64,000 bases of DNA from DATMNI01 sp963817515 (GTDB lineage Bacteria > Acidobacteriota > Terriglobia > Bryobacterales > Bryobacteraceae): assembly GCA_963817515.1 (NCBI GenBank), contig CAWFPJ010000035.1, forward strand, positions 310,001-374,000. Direction: 5' to 3'. Shown in pieces: positions 1 to 8,691 of the stretch (position 1 is its first letter; each line of letters starts with the position of its first letter). The translations under genes were made by a program, and so were the position numbers. The notes under the pieces are model-generated. The model searched no databases. It saw only the letters and a list, made by a program, of their open reading frames with translations, and was not told the origin of the DNA.

Positions 1-1
1 C

Positions 2-979
2 AATGTGGGAGGCAGGGCGGTTGTCCCCAATTTCCCGGGTTTGAGTGAGGTGGAATACTGGACGAACTCTTCGATGATGAGCGTCGACTTTCTGCCGCAG
101 CACCTGGTGATTGTTGGCGGCAGTTATGTCGGCCTGGAATTCGGGCAGATGTACCGGCGGTTTGGGAGCGAGGTCACGATCGTGGAAATGGGGCCACGGT
201 TGATCAATCGCGAGGATGAAGATGTTTCCACGGCGGTCCGCGAAATTCTCGAAGGCGAAGGCATGCGGATCCACTCAGACGCAGAGTGCATTAGCGTAGC
301 CAAGCAAGGCGATGGGCTGGGTGTGAGGGTTAACTGCGCGAAAAGCTTGCCGAAAGTAAGTGGTTCGCACTTGCTGCTGGCGGTAGGACGGCGGCCCAAT
401 ACGGATGACCTGGGCCTGGAGAACGCCGGGGTCGTCCACGACAAGCGTGGCTACATCACAGTGGACGATGAACTGCGCACCAACGTGGCAGGCATTTGGG
501 CGCTGGGCGATTGCAATGGCCGGGGTGGTTTCACCCATACGTCGTACAACGACTATGAAATTGCGGCCGCCAATATTCTTGATCACGACCCAAGACGCGT
601 CAGCGACCGGATTATGGCGTACAACCTTTACATCGATCCACCGCTCGGAAGGGTGGGCATGACTGAAGCGGAAGTGCGGGAAGAGGCCCGGAAATCCGGC
701 CGGCGGGCCTTGATCGCAACGCGACCGATGACGCGTGTGGGACGCGCCGTGGAAAAGGGCGAAACCCGCGGTTTCATGAAGATTCTGGTGGATGCGAACA
801 GCCGCGAAATCCTGGGCGCATCCATTCTCGGCACCGGCGCCGACGAGGCGATCCACTGCATTCTGGATGTGATGTACGCCAAAGCGCCCTACACGGTTTT
901 GCAGCGTGCAGTGCACATCCACCCGACAGTTTCGGAACTGATACCGACGATGCTGGGAGACTTGAAACCGCTCACGTAA
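2..979 (+). CDS. Pyridine nucleotide-disulfide oxidoreductase, class I (5'-truncated)
   Basis: This is the C-terminal part of an FAD/NAD(P)-dependent disulfide oxidoreductase; its start and redox-active CxxxxC lie before the window. The visible part opens with the end of the FAD domain, then an NAD(P)-binding GxSYVGLE motif around residue 38, then the second FAD motif (ALGDCN) near residue 166. It ends with the dimerisation-domain motif HxHPTxSE, which carries the His-Glu acid/base pair. The family includes dihydrolipoamide dehydrogenase, mercuric reductase and RclA-like enzymes. No C-terminal Cys pair is present, so true MerA activity is unlikely. The first in-frame codon is at position 2 and the apparent GTG at 5 is internal. 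It faces away from the operon that follows on the other strand. Confidence 0.85.
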   Translation, partial: NVGGRAVVPNFPGLSEVEYWTNSSMMSVDFLPQHLVIVGGSYVGLEFGQMYRRFGSEVTIVEMGPRLINREDEDVSTAVREILEGEGMRIHSDAECISVAKQGDGLGVRVNCAKSLPKVSGSHLLLAVGRRPNTDDLGLENAGVVHDKRGYITVDDELRTNVAGIWALGDCNGRGGFTHTSYNDYEIAAANILDHDPRRVSDRIMAYNLYIDPPLGRVGMTEAEVREEARKSGRRALIATRPMTRVGRAVEKGETRGFMKILVDANSREILGASILGTGADEAIHCILDVMYAKAPYTVLQRAVHIHPTVSELIPTMLGDLKPLT

Positions 980-1041
980 GGGAACCTATCACTCCCTGAC
1001 GGTTGCGGCTCCGCTGCCCAGCACTGCAGGACGGGAGCGGA

Positions 1042-1413
1042 TTATTGAACCGTGGGGGATGGGCCGCCGGTCTCCATCAATGCTCCGGGGCGAAGCGACT
1101 TGAAGCTGGTCTTAGTTGTTTTCAGACCGGCCGAGACCCTGCCACTCGCCTGGCGGGACACCCGAACCACTATGGCCTTGTATTGCAAAACCCTCTGGCC
1201 GAATACCGGGTGCGATGGCAATTGCAGTTCAACCGTATAGGTATCGCCCAATTTCGGCGCCGCGTCTTCGGCCTCTTTTTTGCACCACTCAACCAGCAGG
1301 CCGGTGCCGCTGATGTTTTCAATTCGCTTCCAGGCGCTCTGGCCGCGGTGTCCGGAAGGTGCTACCCGGCAGAATACATCCAACGCTAAACGATCGCGAT
1401 TTCTCTTTTCCAT
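1042..1413 (-). CDS. PilZ-domain c-di-GMP-binding protein
   Basis: A 123-residue protein made almost entirely of one PilZ domain. Both c-di-GMP-binding motifs are visible: RxxxR at residues 4-8 and NxSxxG at residues 33-38. It is therefore predicted to bind c-di-GMP and act as a small cytosolic receptor. It is the last gene of the minus-strand operon, 19 bases after the LuxR-type regulator, in the same transcription unit as an HD-GYP/GGDEF protein that should make and degrade the same nucleotide. What it controls cannot be read from the sequence; the co-transcribed ABC transporter or regulator are candidates by inference. Confidence 0.8.
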   Translation of the reverse strand: MEKRNRDRLALDVFCRVAPSGHRGQSAWKRIENISGTGLLVEWCKKEAEDAAPKLGDTYTVELQLPSHPVFGQRVLQYKAIVVRVSRQASGRVSAGLKTTKTSFKSLRPGALMETGGPSPTVQ

Positions 1414-1432
1414 GGTGTGAATCTCCTTTGGG

Positions 1433-2017
1433 TTAATTTGCTTCTCTTACTGTTGAGAGTCCGTACAGGGCAAGTTCATAGCGATCCGCCGCGCCAAGGC
1501 GGCTGGAAACGCTTCGCATCAAGCTCTCGACCGAGCTTTGCTCGAACCGCATGACAGCGGCGATTTCCTGGTTCTTCAATCCGCAAGCGACAAGGGCGAG
1601 GAATTGCCGCTCCGTGGAATTGCAGACACGGTTGACCAGTGTTGCGGGCAATTCGGCCTCCGGGAAGGCGGCGAGAAGCTGGAGCGCTTCGATGAGCCGG
1701 GCGGGCGGCAAGAATGCCGGAAGGATCGCATTGGCGCCGAGACGGATCGCCTCATCCGCCTGTTCTTTCGAAAGCTGGCGGGACCACATGACGATCTGGC
1801 ATTTGCGCGCCAGCTTTCGCAGGTCGCCAATCACGTCCAGGTCGAGCAAGAAGGGAAAATCCAGGATCGCGATGTCGGGAGGGTTGCTGCGGAAAGCATG
1901 GACCAGCTCAGCAATATCGGTACAGACATCCGAAATCTGAAGGCCGGCAGCCACCAGGAATATCTCTAAGCCCTTGGCTAGAACGGGTTCGTTGGTTGCA
2001 AGTAGAATGCTCGTCAT
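1433..2017 (-). CDS. LuxR/NarL-type response regulator with degenerate receiver
   Basis: This 194-residue protein has an N-terminal receiver-like domain (about 1-120) and a C-terminal LuxR-type helix-turn-helix (about 130-190; STERQFLALVACG then NQEIA). The candidate phosphoacceptor Asp53 (AILDFPF) is present. The usual acidic pair near residue 9 is reduced to Asn-Glu, and the conserved Lys of the GxxGYxxK region is replaced (ILPAF). Phosphorylation by a standard histidine kinase is therefore doubtful. No kinase gene lies nearby. The start codon overlaps the stop of the ATPase gene by 4 bases, implying translational coupling. It is likely a DNA-binding regulator serving the peptide-transport/c-di-GMP operon. 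Confidence 0.75.
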   Translation of the reverse strand: MTSILLATNEPVLAKGLEIFLVAAGLQISDVCTDIAELVHAFRSNPPDIAILDFPFLLDLDVIGDLRKLARKCQIVMWSRQLSKEQADEAIRLGANAILPAFLPPARLIEALQLLAAFPEAELPATLVNRVCNSTERQFLALVACGLKNQEIAAVMRFEQSSVESLMRSVSSRLGAADRYELALYGLSTVREAN

Positions 2018-2841
2018 GATGCCTCACTAAGTAATAAAGAATTCCGGCTCATAGAAAAATCGGGTATCGCCGGGATAGCGCCGATCAACTTCTTTGTGTA
2101 AGGGTGCGACGGCGCTTCGAAGACCACACTGGTATCCGCGAACTCTACAATGCGTCCCTCGTGAAGAATGGCTACGCGGTGGCAGAAGCCGGCGATAGAA
2201 AGCAGATCGTGGGAGATATAGAGGATTCCCATGCCCAGCTTTCGGTTCAGGTGCGCGAGCAGCCGCAAGATGCCGGCTTGGGCGATAACATCCAGCGAAC
2301 TGGTCGGCTCGTCCGCAATCAGTAGATCGGGGTTGTGAAGAATTGCCATGGCGATCAGCAAGCGTTGGGCTTGGCCCACACTGACTTCACGCGGGTAGCG
2401 GCGCAGAAATTCTCGGTCTGCGGGCAGGCCGACCTGCTCGACGGCTCTCCGTATTTCGCCTTCCATCTGGGAGCGGCAGCCCTTCTTGTGCGCCTTCCAT
2501 GCCTCGGCCATCTGGGCATCCATGCGCATGGCCGGATTCAGGAACGACGTGGGGCTCTGCGGCACGAATGCGATTTTTCTTCCCCGCAAGCCGCGCATGT
2601 CGCGCTCGCGGAACGGCAGCAGGTCTTTGCCGTGGAACAGCACCTGGCCCGATGCGCTGCCTCCTTTGTGATCCAGGAGTTTGAGAAGGGCCAACGCGAG
2701 GCTGCTCTTTCCGGATCCGCTGCTGCCCACAAGGCCGACGATCTCTCCGGACCGGACCTGGAGCTCGGCGCCGTCGAGCACTCGCGGCCTGGCCGGGTAG
2801 TCGATGGTCAGCCTGATTTCAAGCAGTGACGGGAATATCAT
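2014..2841 (-). CDS. Oligopeptide/dipeptide-type ABC transporter ATP-binding protein
   Basis: A 275-residue ABC ATPase of the DppD/OppD class. It has Walker A GSSGSGKSS (39-47), a Q-loop (FVPQSP, about 92-97), an ABC signature in the variant form VSVGQ (153-157), Walker B LLIADEP (173-179) and the H-loop His211. The C-terminal HPYTKKL segment is typical of peptide and nickel transport ATPases. It energises the two permeases upstream in the same operon. The binding-protein stop and this start share one base (TGATG). Classical Dpp/Opp systems carry two different ATPases. Only one is seen here, so it either homodimerises or pairs with a subunit encoded elsewhere. Confidence 0.9.
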   Translation of the reverse strand: MIFPSLLEIRLTIDYPARPRVLDGAELQVRSGEIVGLVGSSGSGKSSLALALLKLLDHKGGSASGQVLFHGKDLLPFRERDMRGLRGRKIAFVPQSPTSFLNPAMRMDAQMAEAWKAHKKGCRSQMEGEIRRAVEQVGLPADREFLRRYPREVSVGQAQRLLIAMAILHNPDLLIADEPTSSLDVIAQAGILRLLAHLNRKLGMGILYISHDLLSIAGFCHRVAILHEGRIVEFADTSVVFEAPSHPYTKKLIGAIPAIPDFSMSRNSLLLSEAS

Positions 2842-4457
2842 CAGCGCTTGCCCCCTTGCTGCGCCCGCGCGAGCATCTCGATATTCCAGACCGCCTGCGG
2901 CCGCAACACGCCAGGGTTAGCGTTGAGGAGCGCCGGCGACAGGGCAACCAAGGCGTTCTTGTTCACCAGATACAGGAACGGAGCCTGTTCCCAGACAATC
3001 TGCTGCACTTGATCGAAATAGGCCTTTCGCCTGGCCGGGATGAGTTCCGCGCTTTGCGCCATCATCAGCCGGTCGATCTCGGCTTCCCAGGGGGTAGCCG
3101 GTGAAGCCTGATTGGGATTCCATTGATGATTGGCGGCCGAACTCAGCCATACGTTCATCTGACCGTCGGGATCCAGATCGATATTCGTCAGACCAAGCAG
3201 ACAGGCCTCGTAGTCAGAGCTCTGGGTCAGGCGGTCGATGATGGCCGAGTAATCAAGGCGTACTACGTTGAGCCGGATTCCAATGGCCTTCAAATCCTCC
3301 TGGATCATTTGCGCGATTTTCTCGCGGGCCTGATTCCCGGAATTCGTCATCAGCGAGAACTCCACCGGATGCCCCTGCGCGTCGCTCAGGACCCCGTTCC
3401 GCAGGCGAAAGCCATCCTTTGCCAGCCGGTCCAGAGCTTCCTTCGGATCGTAGCGGTGCGGTTTCAGGCTGGAGTTGAACCACCAGTGATTAGCCGGCGA
3501 AACCGGACCCTCGGACGGCCGGGCGTGGCCATGGAAGACCAGGCGGCACAAATCGTCCCGATTGATGGCGGCTGAGACGGCGCGGCGGAATCCCGTGGAC
3601 TGAAACCACCGCTTCTTATAGTCGGGAATGGGCGACTTCGCCGTCTGGTTGAACCACAACATCTCCGACTCAAGGGACGGCCCCAGGTCGCGAACCGAAC
3701 CGGGCATTCGCACCTGCAACTGGTCGAACATTTCAGGCGACACAGTGGTCATGAGGTCGAGTTCACCATGCTGGAAGCGGATTAGTTCCAAATCGCGGTT
3801 CTGCTGGATACTGAGACGCACCGAATCCAGGCGCGGCAGGCGAAGGCCTTGCGCATCCCGCTTCCAGTAATATGGGTTGCGAGTGAGGTGCACCTCAAAA
3901 CCGGGCTTGTATTCGGCGACGAAAAATGGGCCCAGCGTCGCCATTTCCTTCTTGGGCGACCGTTTGGACACGATCGCAACCTGATCAAAAAGTCTGGCGA
4001 GCCCGGCAACAGGCGCCGGAAACGTCACCGTGATTTCATCGGCAGCCCGCGTTGCGGTCTTTACCGGGCCACCCGCGGCGCCGAAGGGATCGGCAGTGGG
4101 TGCATGGAGTTTGGGATCGAACAGGGTCTGTATGGTGTAGGCGACATCCTCCGCCGAAAACGGCGTGCCATCCGAAAAGGAGATGTGCTGCCTCAGTTTG
4201 AAAGTAATTCCGCGCCCCCCCGCCAGCAGGCGCCACGAGACCGCCAATTCGGGCTCCAACTCCTGTGTGGAGCGGTTGGCACGAATCAGAACTCCGCCGG
4301 TCAGATATCGGATGGATTCGGAGGAAACATCGGAAACCAGCAGCGGATTGAAAGTCTTGGGTTCGGAGTGGAGGCAGAATCTAAGTTCGCCGCCGTATTG
4401 TGCCGCCGCGGAGGTCCACGAGTAAGTCAGAAGGAACACACAAATCAGGCGAGTCAT
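2841..4457 (-). CDS. Peptide ABC transporter periplasmic substrate-binding protein (SBP_bac_5)
   Basis: A 538-residue family 5 extracellular solute-binding protein. It starts with a Sec signal peptide (MTRLICVFLL to SAAAQ). The mature part contains the family features GGELRF, SEPKTFNPL and an SDGTPFSAEDVAYT segment near residues 100-115. No lipobox Cys follows the signal, so a soluble periplasmic protein is expected. The reading frame stays open upstream to 4919, but the ATG at 4457 is chosen: it overlaps the permease stop by 4 bases (ATGA) and directly begins a good signal peptide. The ligand is probably a peptide by family, but family 5 also binds oligosaccharides and nickel chelates. Confidence 0.9.
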   Translation of the reverse strand: MTRLICVFLLTYSWTSAAAQYGGELRFCLHSEPKTFNPLLVSDVSSESIRYLTGGVLIRANRSTQELEPELAVSWRLLAGGRGITFKLRQHISFSDGTPFSAEDVAYTIQTLFDPKLHAPTADPFGAAGGPVKTATRAADEITVTFPAPVAGLARLFDQVAIVSKRSPKKEMATLGPFFVAEYKPGFEVHLTRNPYYWKRDAQGLRLPRLDSVRLSIQQNRDLELIRFQHGELDLMTTVSPEMFDQLQVRMPGSVRDLGPSLESEMLWFNQTAKSPIPDYKKRWFQSTGFRRAVSAAINRDDLCRLVFHGHARPSEGPVSPANHWWFNSSLKPHRYDPKEALDRLAKDGFRLRNGVLSDAQGHPVEFSLMTNSGNQAREKIAQMIQEDLKAIGIRLNVVRLDYSAIIDRLTQSSDYEACLLGLTNIDLDPDGQMNVWLSSAANHQWNPNQASPATPWEAEIDRLMMAQSAELIPARRKAYFDQVQQIVWEQAPFLYLVNKNALVALSPALLNANPGVLRPQAVWNIEMLARAQQGGKR

Positions 4458-5272
4458 CGGACTAATGCCTCCGACGGCCGGACGAGATAGAGGCAAGTCA
4501 CTACGATTACCATCAGCACCAGGGGCGCCCATGCTCCCACGCTGGGGGCAAAGGCGTTCTCGAGCGGCCGTAGCAGGTTTCCCCACGATGGAAGAGGATC
4601 GGACACGCCGAGCCCCAGGAGCCCCAGATTGGCCTCCGCGAGAATGTAGACAGGAATCGACGCCCAGAATTGCGCCACCAGGATGGGACAGACGTTGGGA
4701 AGCACGTGCTTCAGCAATACACGGCCGGGCGGAAGACCGCTGGCCCGCGCTTGCAGCACCAGGTCGGATTCGCGCAGTTCCCGGCAGCCGGCACGAACCA
4801 CCCGTGCAGCGGACGGCCAGCCGAGCAGGCCGATCATGCCGAACGTCACCAGGAGCGAGAGAACCGCGGGGATGTTCAAAGGCAGCATAGCGCGCACTAT
4901 GATCAGCAGGAAGAGCCACGGAAGGGACAACATCAGGTCAAGCACAACGGACGCCGCACGGTCGTACCAACCGCCCAGGAAGCCGGCGGCGCCCCCGGCC
5001 AGGGCTGCCAGTATGGTGGATACCAATGCGGCCGCCGGCGCGGCCAACAGCGATATCCGTGTGCCATACAGAAGCCTCGATAGACGGTCCCGTCCTAATT
5101 CATCGGTTCCGAGCGGAAACTGTTTCGATATCGGCGCGTTCGGCGAATCGCGGAACTGGCGGTCATATGGCGCGCTGGTAATGGCGGCAGGCCACAAGAC
5201 GGCAAGCAGAATTGCCGCCAGTATTCCGCCAGCGAGGAGGCGCACAGCAGTCATGCCCGGCTGCTTTTTCAT
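4454..5272 (-). CDS. Peptide-type ABC transporter permease (DppC-like)
   Basis: A 272-residue inner-membrane permease of the binding-protein-dependent family. The N terminus has the DppC-type signature (one membrane segment, then FPLGTDELGRDRLSRLLYGTR around residues 52-72). This is followed by five further hydrophobic segments and an EAA-loop region (AARxxRAGCRELRESDLVLQARASG) that contacts the ATPase. It overlaps its neighbours on both sides by 4 bases, which fixes the start at 5272. It forms the heteromeric channel with the DppB-like protein encoded just upstream. Confidence 0.9.
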   Translation of the reverse strand: MKKQPGMTAVRLLAGGILAAILLAVLWPAAITSAPYDRQFRDSPNAPISKQFPLGTDELGRDRLSRLLYGTRISLLAAPAAALVSTILAALAGGAAGFLGGWYDRAASVVLDLMLSLPWLFLLIIVRAMLPLNIPAVLSLLVTFGMIGLLGWPSAARVVRAGCRELRESDLVLQARASGLPPGRVLLKHVLPNVCPILVAQFWASIPVYILAEANLGLLGLGVSDPLPSWGNLLRPLENAFAPSVGAWAPLVLMVIVVTCLYLVRPSEALVR

Positions 5273-6171
5273 GTGTTACTCCGAAGGGCCGGGCTGCAAA
5301 CATCGGCCACGAGACTTGAGATTTGTGTGACCAGAGTGACGATTACGGTGAGGGCCACCAACACGGGAAGATCGCGCGCCAGCGCCGCTTTCCAGGCAAG
5401 TTGGCCGAGGCCGGGCAGATCGCAAATGGCTTCGACGGCGATGGCGGCGCCGAACGCCAGGTTGATCGAAACCGCCGCCAGAGCGGCCAAAGGCGCCAGG
5501 GCAGGCGGCAGCACGTGCCGCATCAGAATCTGAAAGCTGCCAAGACCTTTGGCCCTGGCGAGCAGAACGTGAGGCATGCCGTAACTTTGACGGAGCAGGC
5601 CTTGCAGGTATAGGTACAACTTCGGAAAGAGAATTGCGGCGATCATCCACCTGGCCGAGCCCCCGAACCGGAATAGCAGGATAGCCATACCGGCCGCGGG
5701 GATGGACGCGGATATTCCGCTGAAGACCGTGCACAGGCCAGCCAGCTTTGGCAGCCGCCACGTTACCGGCGGGACCGCTAGAATCAGCGCGATGACCCAC
5801 GCGCCCGCGATACCGCAGAACGTTAAGACGGCCGTGGTCGCCGCTCTCTCCGCCAACAGTTCCCGAATGGGCCGGCCCAACGATTGGGAAAAGCCGAGGT
5901 CGCCGGTGACGACGCGTTTCAGGTATGTGGCATAGAACCGCACGGGATTGCGTTCTGCGTCATGCGAGTGGTGCATCGCCTGCAGGCTTTCCCGGCTTAA
6001 TCGCATGTCGAATTGCTCTTCGCCCAATCCAAATCCCGGGCTGAAGCGCACCAAGGTCGCACTCAGCAGACCAGCGGCAAGGGCGGTTGCCACGATACGA
6101 AACGCGACGCGAAGCACGGTGCGGCCTAAACCGCGCACGAGGCCGGCCTGCTGTATGGTCGGTTGGGTCAT
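5269..6171 (-). CDS. Peptide-type ABC transporter permease (DppB-like)
   Basis: A 300-residue inner-membrane permease, the DppB-type partner. It has one N-terminal membrane segment, a periplasmic loop, and then FYATYLKRVVTGDLGFSQS-like text near residues 80-100, typical of DppB/OppB (the GDLGxS motif). Several hydrophobic segments and an EAA-type loop (YGMPHVLLARAKGLG) follow. Its start overlaps the stop of the HD-GYP/GGDEF gene by 4 bases, so transporter expression is tied translationally to that signalling protein. That coupling is unusual for peptide importers. Confidence 0.9.
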   Translation of the reverse strand: MTQPTIQQAGLVRGLGRTVLRVAFRIVATALAAGLLSATLVRFSPGFGLGEEQFDMRLSRESLQAMHHSHDAERNPVRFYATYLKRVVTGDLGFSQSLGRPIRELLAERAATTAVLTFCGIAGAWVIALILAVPPVTWRLPKLAGLCTVFSGISASIPAAGMAILLFRFGGSARWMIAAILFPKLYLYLQGLLRQSYGMPHVLLARAKGLGSFQILMRHVLPPALAPLAALAAVSINLAFGAAIAVEAICDLPGLGQLAWKAALARDLPVLVALTVIVTLVTQISSLVADVCSPALRSNT

Positions 6172-8663
6172 TGGATGGCAAGGAGTTCGAGATCGTCGAC
6201 TGCCGGAGCGGTCATGGCCGGAACGATCATGTCCGGAGCGATCATGTCTGGAGCGATCATGTCTGGATCGATCAGGGGGGCCGCCAGCAAGAGCTTTTGC
6301 GAATGCTTGGCTTTGTACATGCGATGATCGGCCGCGGCCAGTAACTGATCGGCGTCGGCGCCATCCTGCGGGTAAGTGGCTACTCCGATGCTCATGGATA
6401 CCTGAACACTAAGGTTGTCGATAACGCCGTTCTCGACAACGCCGGCCTGCCAGGCAAACTCCTTCAATTCCGCGATGCGTTTGGAACTCGCCGTCTCGTC
6501 ATTTCCCGGCAGCAGGAGGACAAACTCATCGCCGCCCATGCGCGCCACGTAGTCGTAGTCGCGGCAATGGGAACGAAGGGCATCGGCCACATCCCGAAGC
6601 ACTCGATTGCCTTCCAGATGCCCATAGCGGTCGTTGACCTGTTTGAAACCGTTCAGGTCGCACACCAGCACGGTCAGGCTGCCGTGCTCACGCCTGCAGC
6701 GCGCCAGTTCGGCCTCAAGCCTGAGGAACAAGGAGCGCGCGTTGGGCAGGTTCGTGAGGTAGTCGGTGGTGGCCGAGTCTTCCGCCAGGCGAAATTTCAG
6801 CGCGTTCTCGATCGAAAGAGATACCTTTGAGCTGATGGCCAGCAGGATCCGAAGGTTGTCTCTTGAGAACGCATCCTTCTCCAGCCGGTACAGTGTCAAC
6901 ACGCCGACGGTCCCGTTCAGACCTTCAAGAGGCACCGCCAGCGCGGATCGCAGCAAGCTGTATTTTTTCGGGTCGTTCATATAGCCCGATTCGACGGAGG
7001 GATTGCCGTTGAGGATGGGCTTGCGGTTTTCCGCCACCCAACCGGAGAGGCCCTGGCCTATCGGCATGTTCAACGACGACAAAAGCCGGAAATCTTCTCC
7101 GTTTACGTAGTGAGGAACTATGCGATCGTCGCTGACGATATAAACCACGATGGCATCGTAAGGGATCATGCGTTTGAGTCTGACGGCGACCACTGAAAGG
7201 GTTTCGTCAACGCTGAGCGAGCTTCCGAGATCGCGGGTCAACTCAAAGAGGAGGTGTACTTCCTGGCGCGCCTCGGCGATAGAGTCCAGGAAGTCGCCGC
7301 GCTGTAGCTTTAAGTTGGAGTGCGAGATCTCAAACCCGGCCGCGGGAGCCACGCCCCGGTCGACTTTCAGATCTTTGGATAGCCTGGACTTACCCAGAGG
7401 CTGCGAGTTCGCAAGGCGTTCCAGGTCCTGGTAGCGCCGCTTGAGCACCTCCACCACGCGAGGGTCAAAACTTGTTCCGGCCAGAGATTCCACATGGGCC
7501 ATGGCTTCATCAAGCGGAAGCGCCCGCCGGTATTGGCGTTCAGAAGACAGCGCGTCCAGACAGTCAACCGCGGCTAGAATCCGCGCGCCCACCGGAATCT
7601 CTTCACCGATGAGGCCGGCGGGATAGCCGGTGCCATCCCATTTCTCGTGATGCGCTCTGACGATTGGAACCACGGGACAAGGGAATCCCACACACTCCAG
7701 AATCTCGGCGCCCACGGTCGGATGGATCTTCATCTTCTCGAACTCTTCCGCGGTCATTTTGCCGGGCTTCGAGATGATATGTTCTGGAACCGCGAGCTTA
7801 CCGATGTCGTGGAGCAGCGCAGCCGCGCGGAGTGCGTCCAGTTCCAGATCGGAAAGATTCATGTCTTTTCCGATCTCTTCGACATAGGTTCGGACCCGCC
7901 GCAGATGCTCGTGAGTCGCATGATCCTTGGCTTCGATAGCCAGCGCCAGGGCTTCGATTGTCCGCAGATGGAGACCGGCGACTTCTTCTACGTGTCTCTT
8001 CTCGTTTTCCAGCCTCTCCAGGTACACTCGATAGGAACGATGTATGAAAAATAGGATAGGCAGCATCATGATAGAAGCCGGCCAGTGGAATTGATGGCTG
8101 ACGAGATTCAGCACCCAGGCGATGGAAGCCCCTACTACATAGAAAGGAAATGACCAGAAATAACAATCGCGCCAGGTTTGGCCGAGGCGCCGGTTCTCGG
8201 TCAGAGCAATCACGGCGGCGATCGACGCGGTATTAAGAAAGAAGAAGACCAGGGAAGCGGCAAGAAGGAGTGTGGCGGTGTTCCGCACCGGAAGAAGACC
8301 GCAGAACGTGTAGCAGCCGATCACCGCAATCGCCATGTTGGCCACGCTGAACATGACGCGGATCGGTTTCACGGTCTGTTTCGGCTTCCACAAGCACTGA
8401 ACCAGCGTAGCTACGCAGCCGAGCACGACGGTCTCGCTCATGGTCATCTCGCTGACACCGATCAGAATGAAAAGAAAATTTACCGACATGGTGCCCTGGA
8501 AGGCGGGCAGGTTGACCTTGAGCCCGGACAGAAGAACCGCCACCGTCAGATAAGACAGGAATCGCATCGGGTCGTCGGAATGCCATGAAGCGACGGCGCG
8601 GACGAGGACTATCAACCCCGCTCCCACGACAAACCCGATAAACAGACGCGCTTTAAGATTCAT
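6168..8663 (-). CDS. Membrane HD-GYP / GAF / GGDEF hybrid c-di-GMP enzyme
   Basis: An 831-residue signalling protein. Residues 1-205 form a multi-helix membrane domain (about six to seven segments). An HD-GYP phosphodiesterase follows: His285-Asp286 in LLHDIGK and the loop HHEKWDGTGYP at 338-348. A GAF domain spans about 475-620, and a GGDEF cyclase has GGDEF intact at 710-714. An inhibitory I-site RxxD (RDYD, 701-704) sits five residues before it. Both c-di-GMP synthesis and hydrolysis are thus predicted, with product feedback on synthesis. The C terminus carries a short DMIAP tandem repeat (about 798-820). The stop overlaps the permease start, coupling it to the peptide transporter. Its membrane domain resembles the stand-alone protein at 11792-12490. 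Confidence 0.92.
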   Translation of the reverse strand: MNLKARLFIGFVVGAGLIVLVRAVASWHSDDPMRFLSYLTVAVLLSGLKVNLPAFQGTMSVNFLFILIGVSEMTMSETVVLGCVATLVQCLWKPKQTVKPIRVMFSVANMAIAVIGCYTFCGLLPVRNTATLLLAASLVFFFLNTASIAAVIALTENRRLGQTWRDCYFWSFPFYVVGASIAWVLNLVSHQFHWPASIMMLPILFFIHRSYRVYLERLENEKRHVEEVAGLHLRTIEALALAIEAKDHATHEHLRRVRTYVEEIGKDMNLSDLELDALRAAALLHDIGKLAVPEHIISKPGKMTAEEFEKMKIHPTVGAEILECVGFPCPVVPIVRAHHEKWDGTGYPAGLIGEEIPVGARILAAVDCLDALSSERQYRRALPLDEAMAHVESLAGTSFDPRVVEVLKRRYQDLERLANSQPLGKSRLSKDLKVDRGVAPAAGFEISHSNLKLQRGDFLDSIAEARQEVHLLFELTRDLGSSLSVDETLSVVAVRLKRMIPYDAIVVYIVSDDRIVPHYVNGEDFRLLSSLNMPIGQGLSGWVAENRKPILNGNPSVESGYMNDPKKYSLLRSALAVPLEGLNGTVGVLTLYRLEKDAFSRDNLRILLAISSKVSLSIENALKFRLAEDSATTDYLTNLPNARSLFLRLEAELARCRREHGSLTVLVCDLNGFKQVNDRYGHLEGNRVLRDVADALRSHCRDYDYVARMGGDEFVLLLPGNDETASSKRIAELKEFAWQAGVVENGVIDNLSVQVSMSIGVATYPQDGADADQLLAAADHRMYKAKHSQKLLLAAPLIDPDMIAPDMIAPDMIVPAMTAPAVDDLELLAIQ

Positions 8664-8691
8664 TCTTTACGCTCCCGTAGGAATCGATCGC

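Noticed and set aside
2..979. E3 partner for the E1/E2 genes at the right edge
   Set aside because: It is 60 kb away, its redox-Cys region is outside the window, and it fits the broader disulfide-oxidoreductase family equally well.
4458..4919. N-terminal extension of the binding protein to 4919
   Set aside because: It covers the permease gene on the same strand in another frame and precedes a clear signal peptide at 4457.
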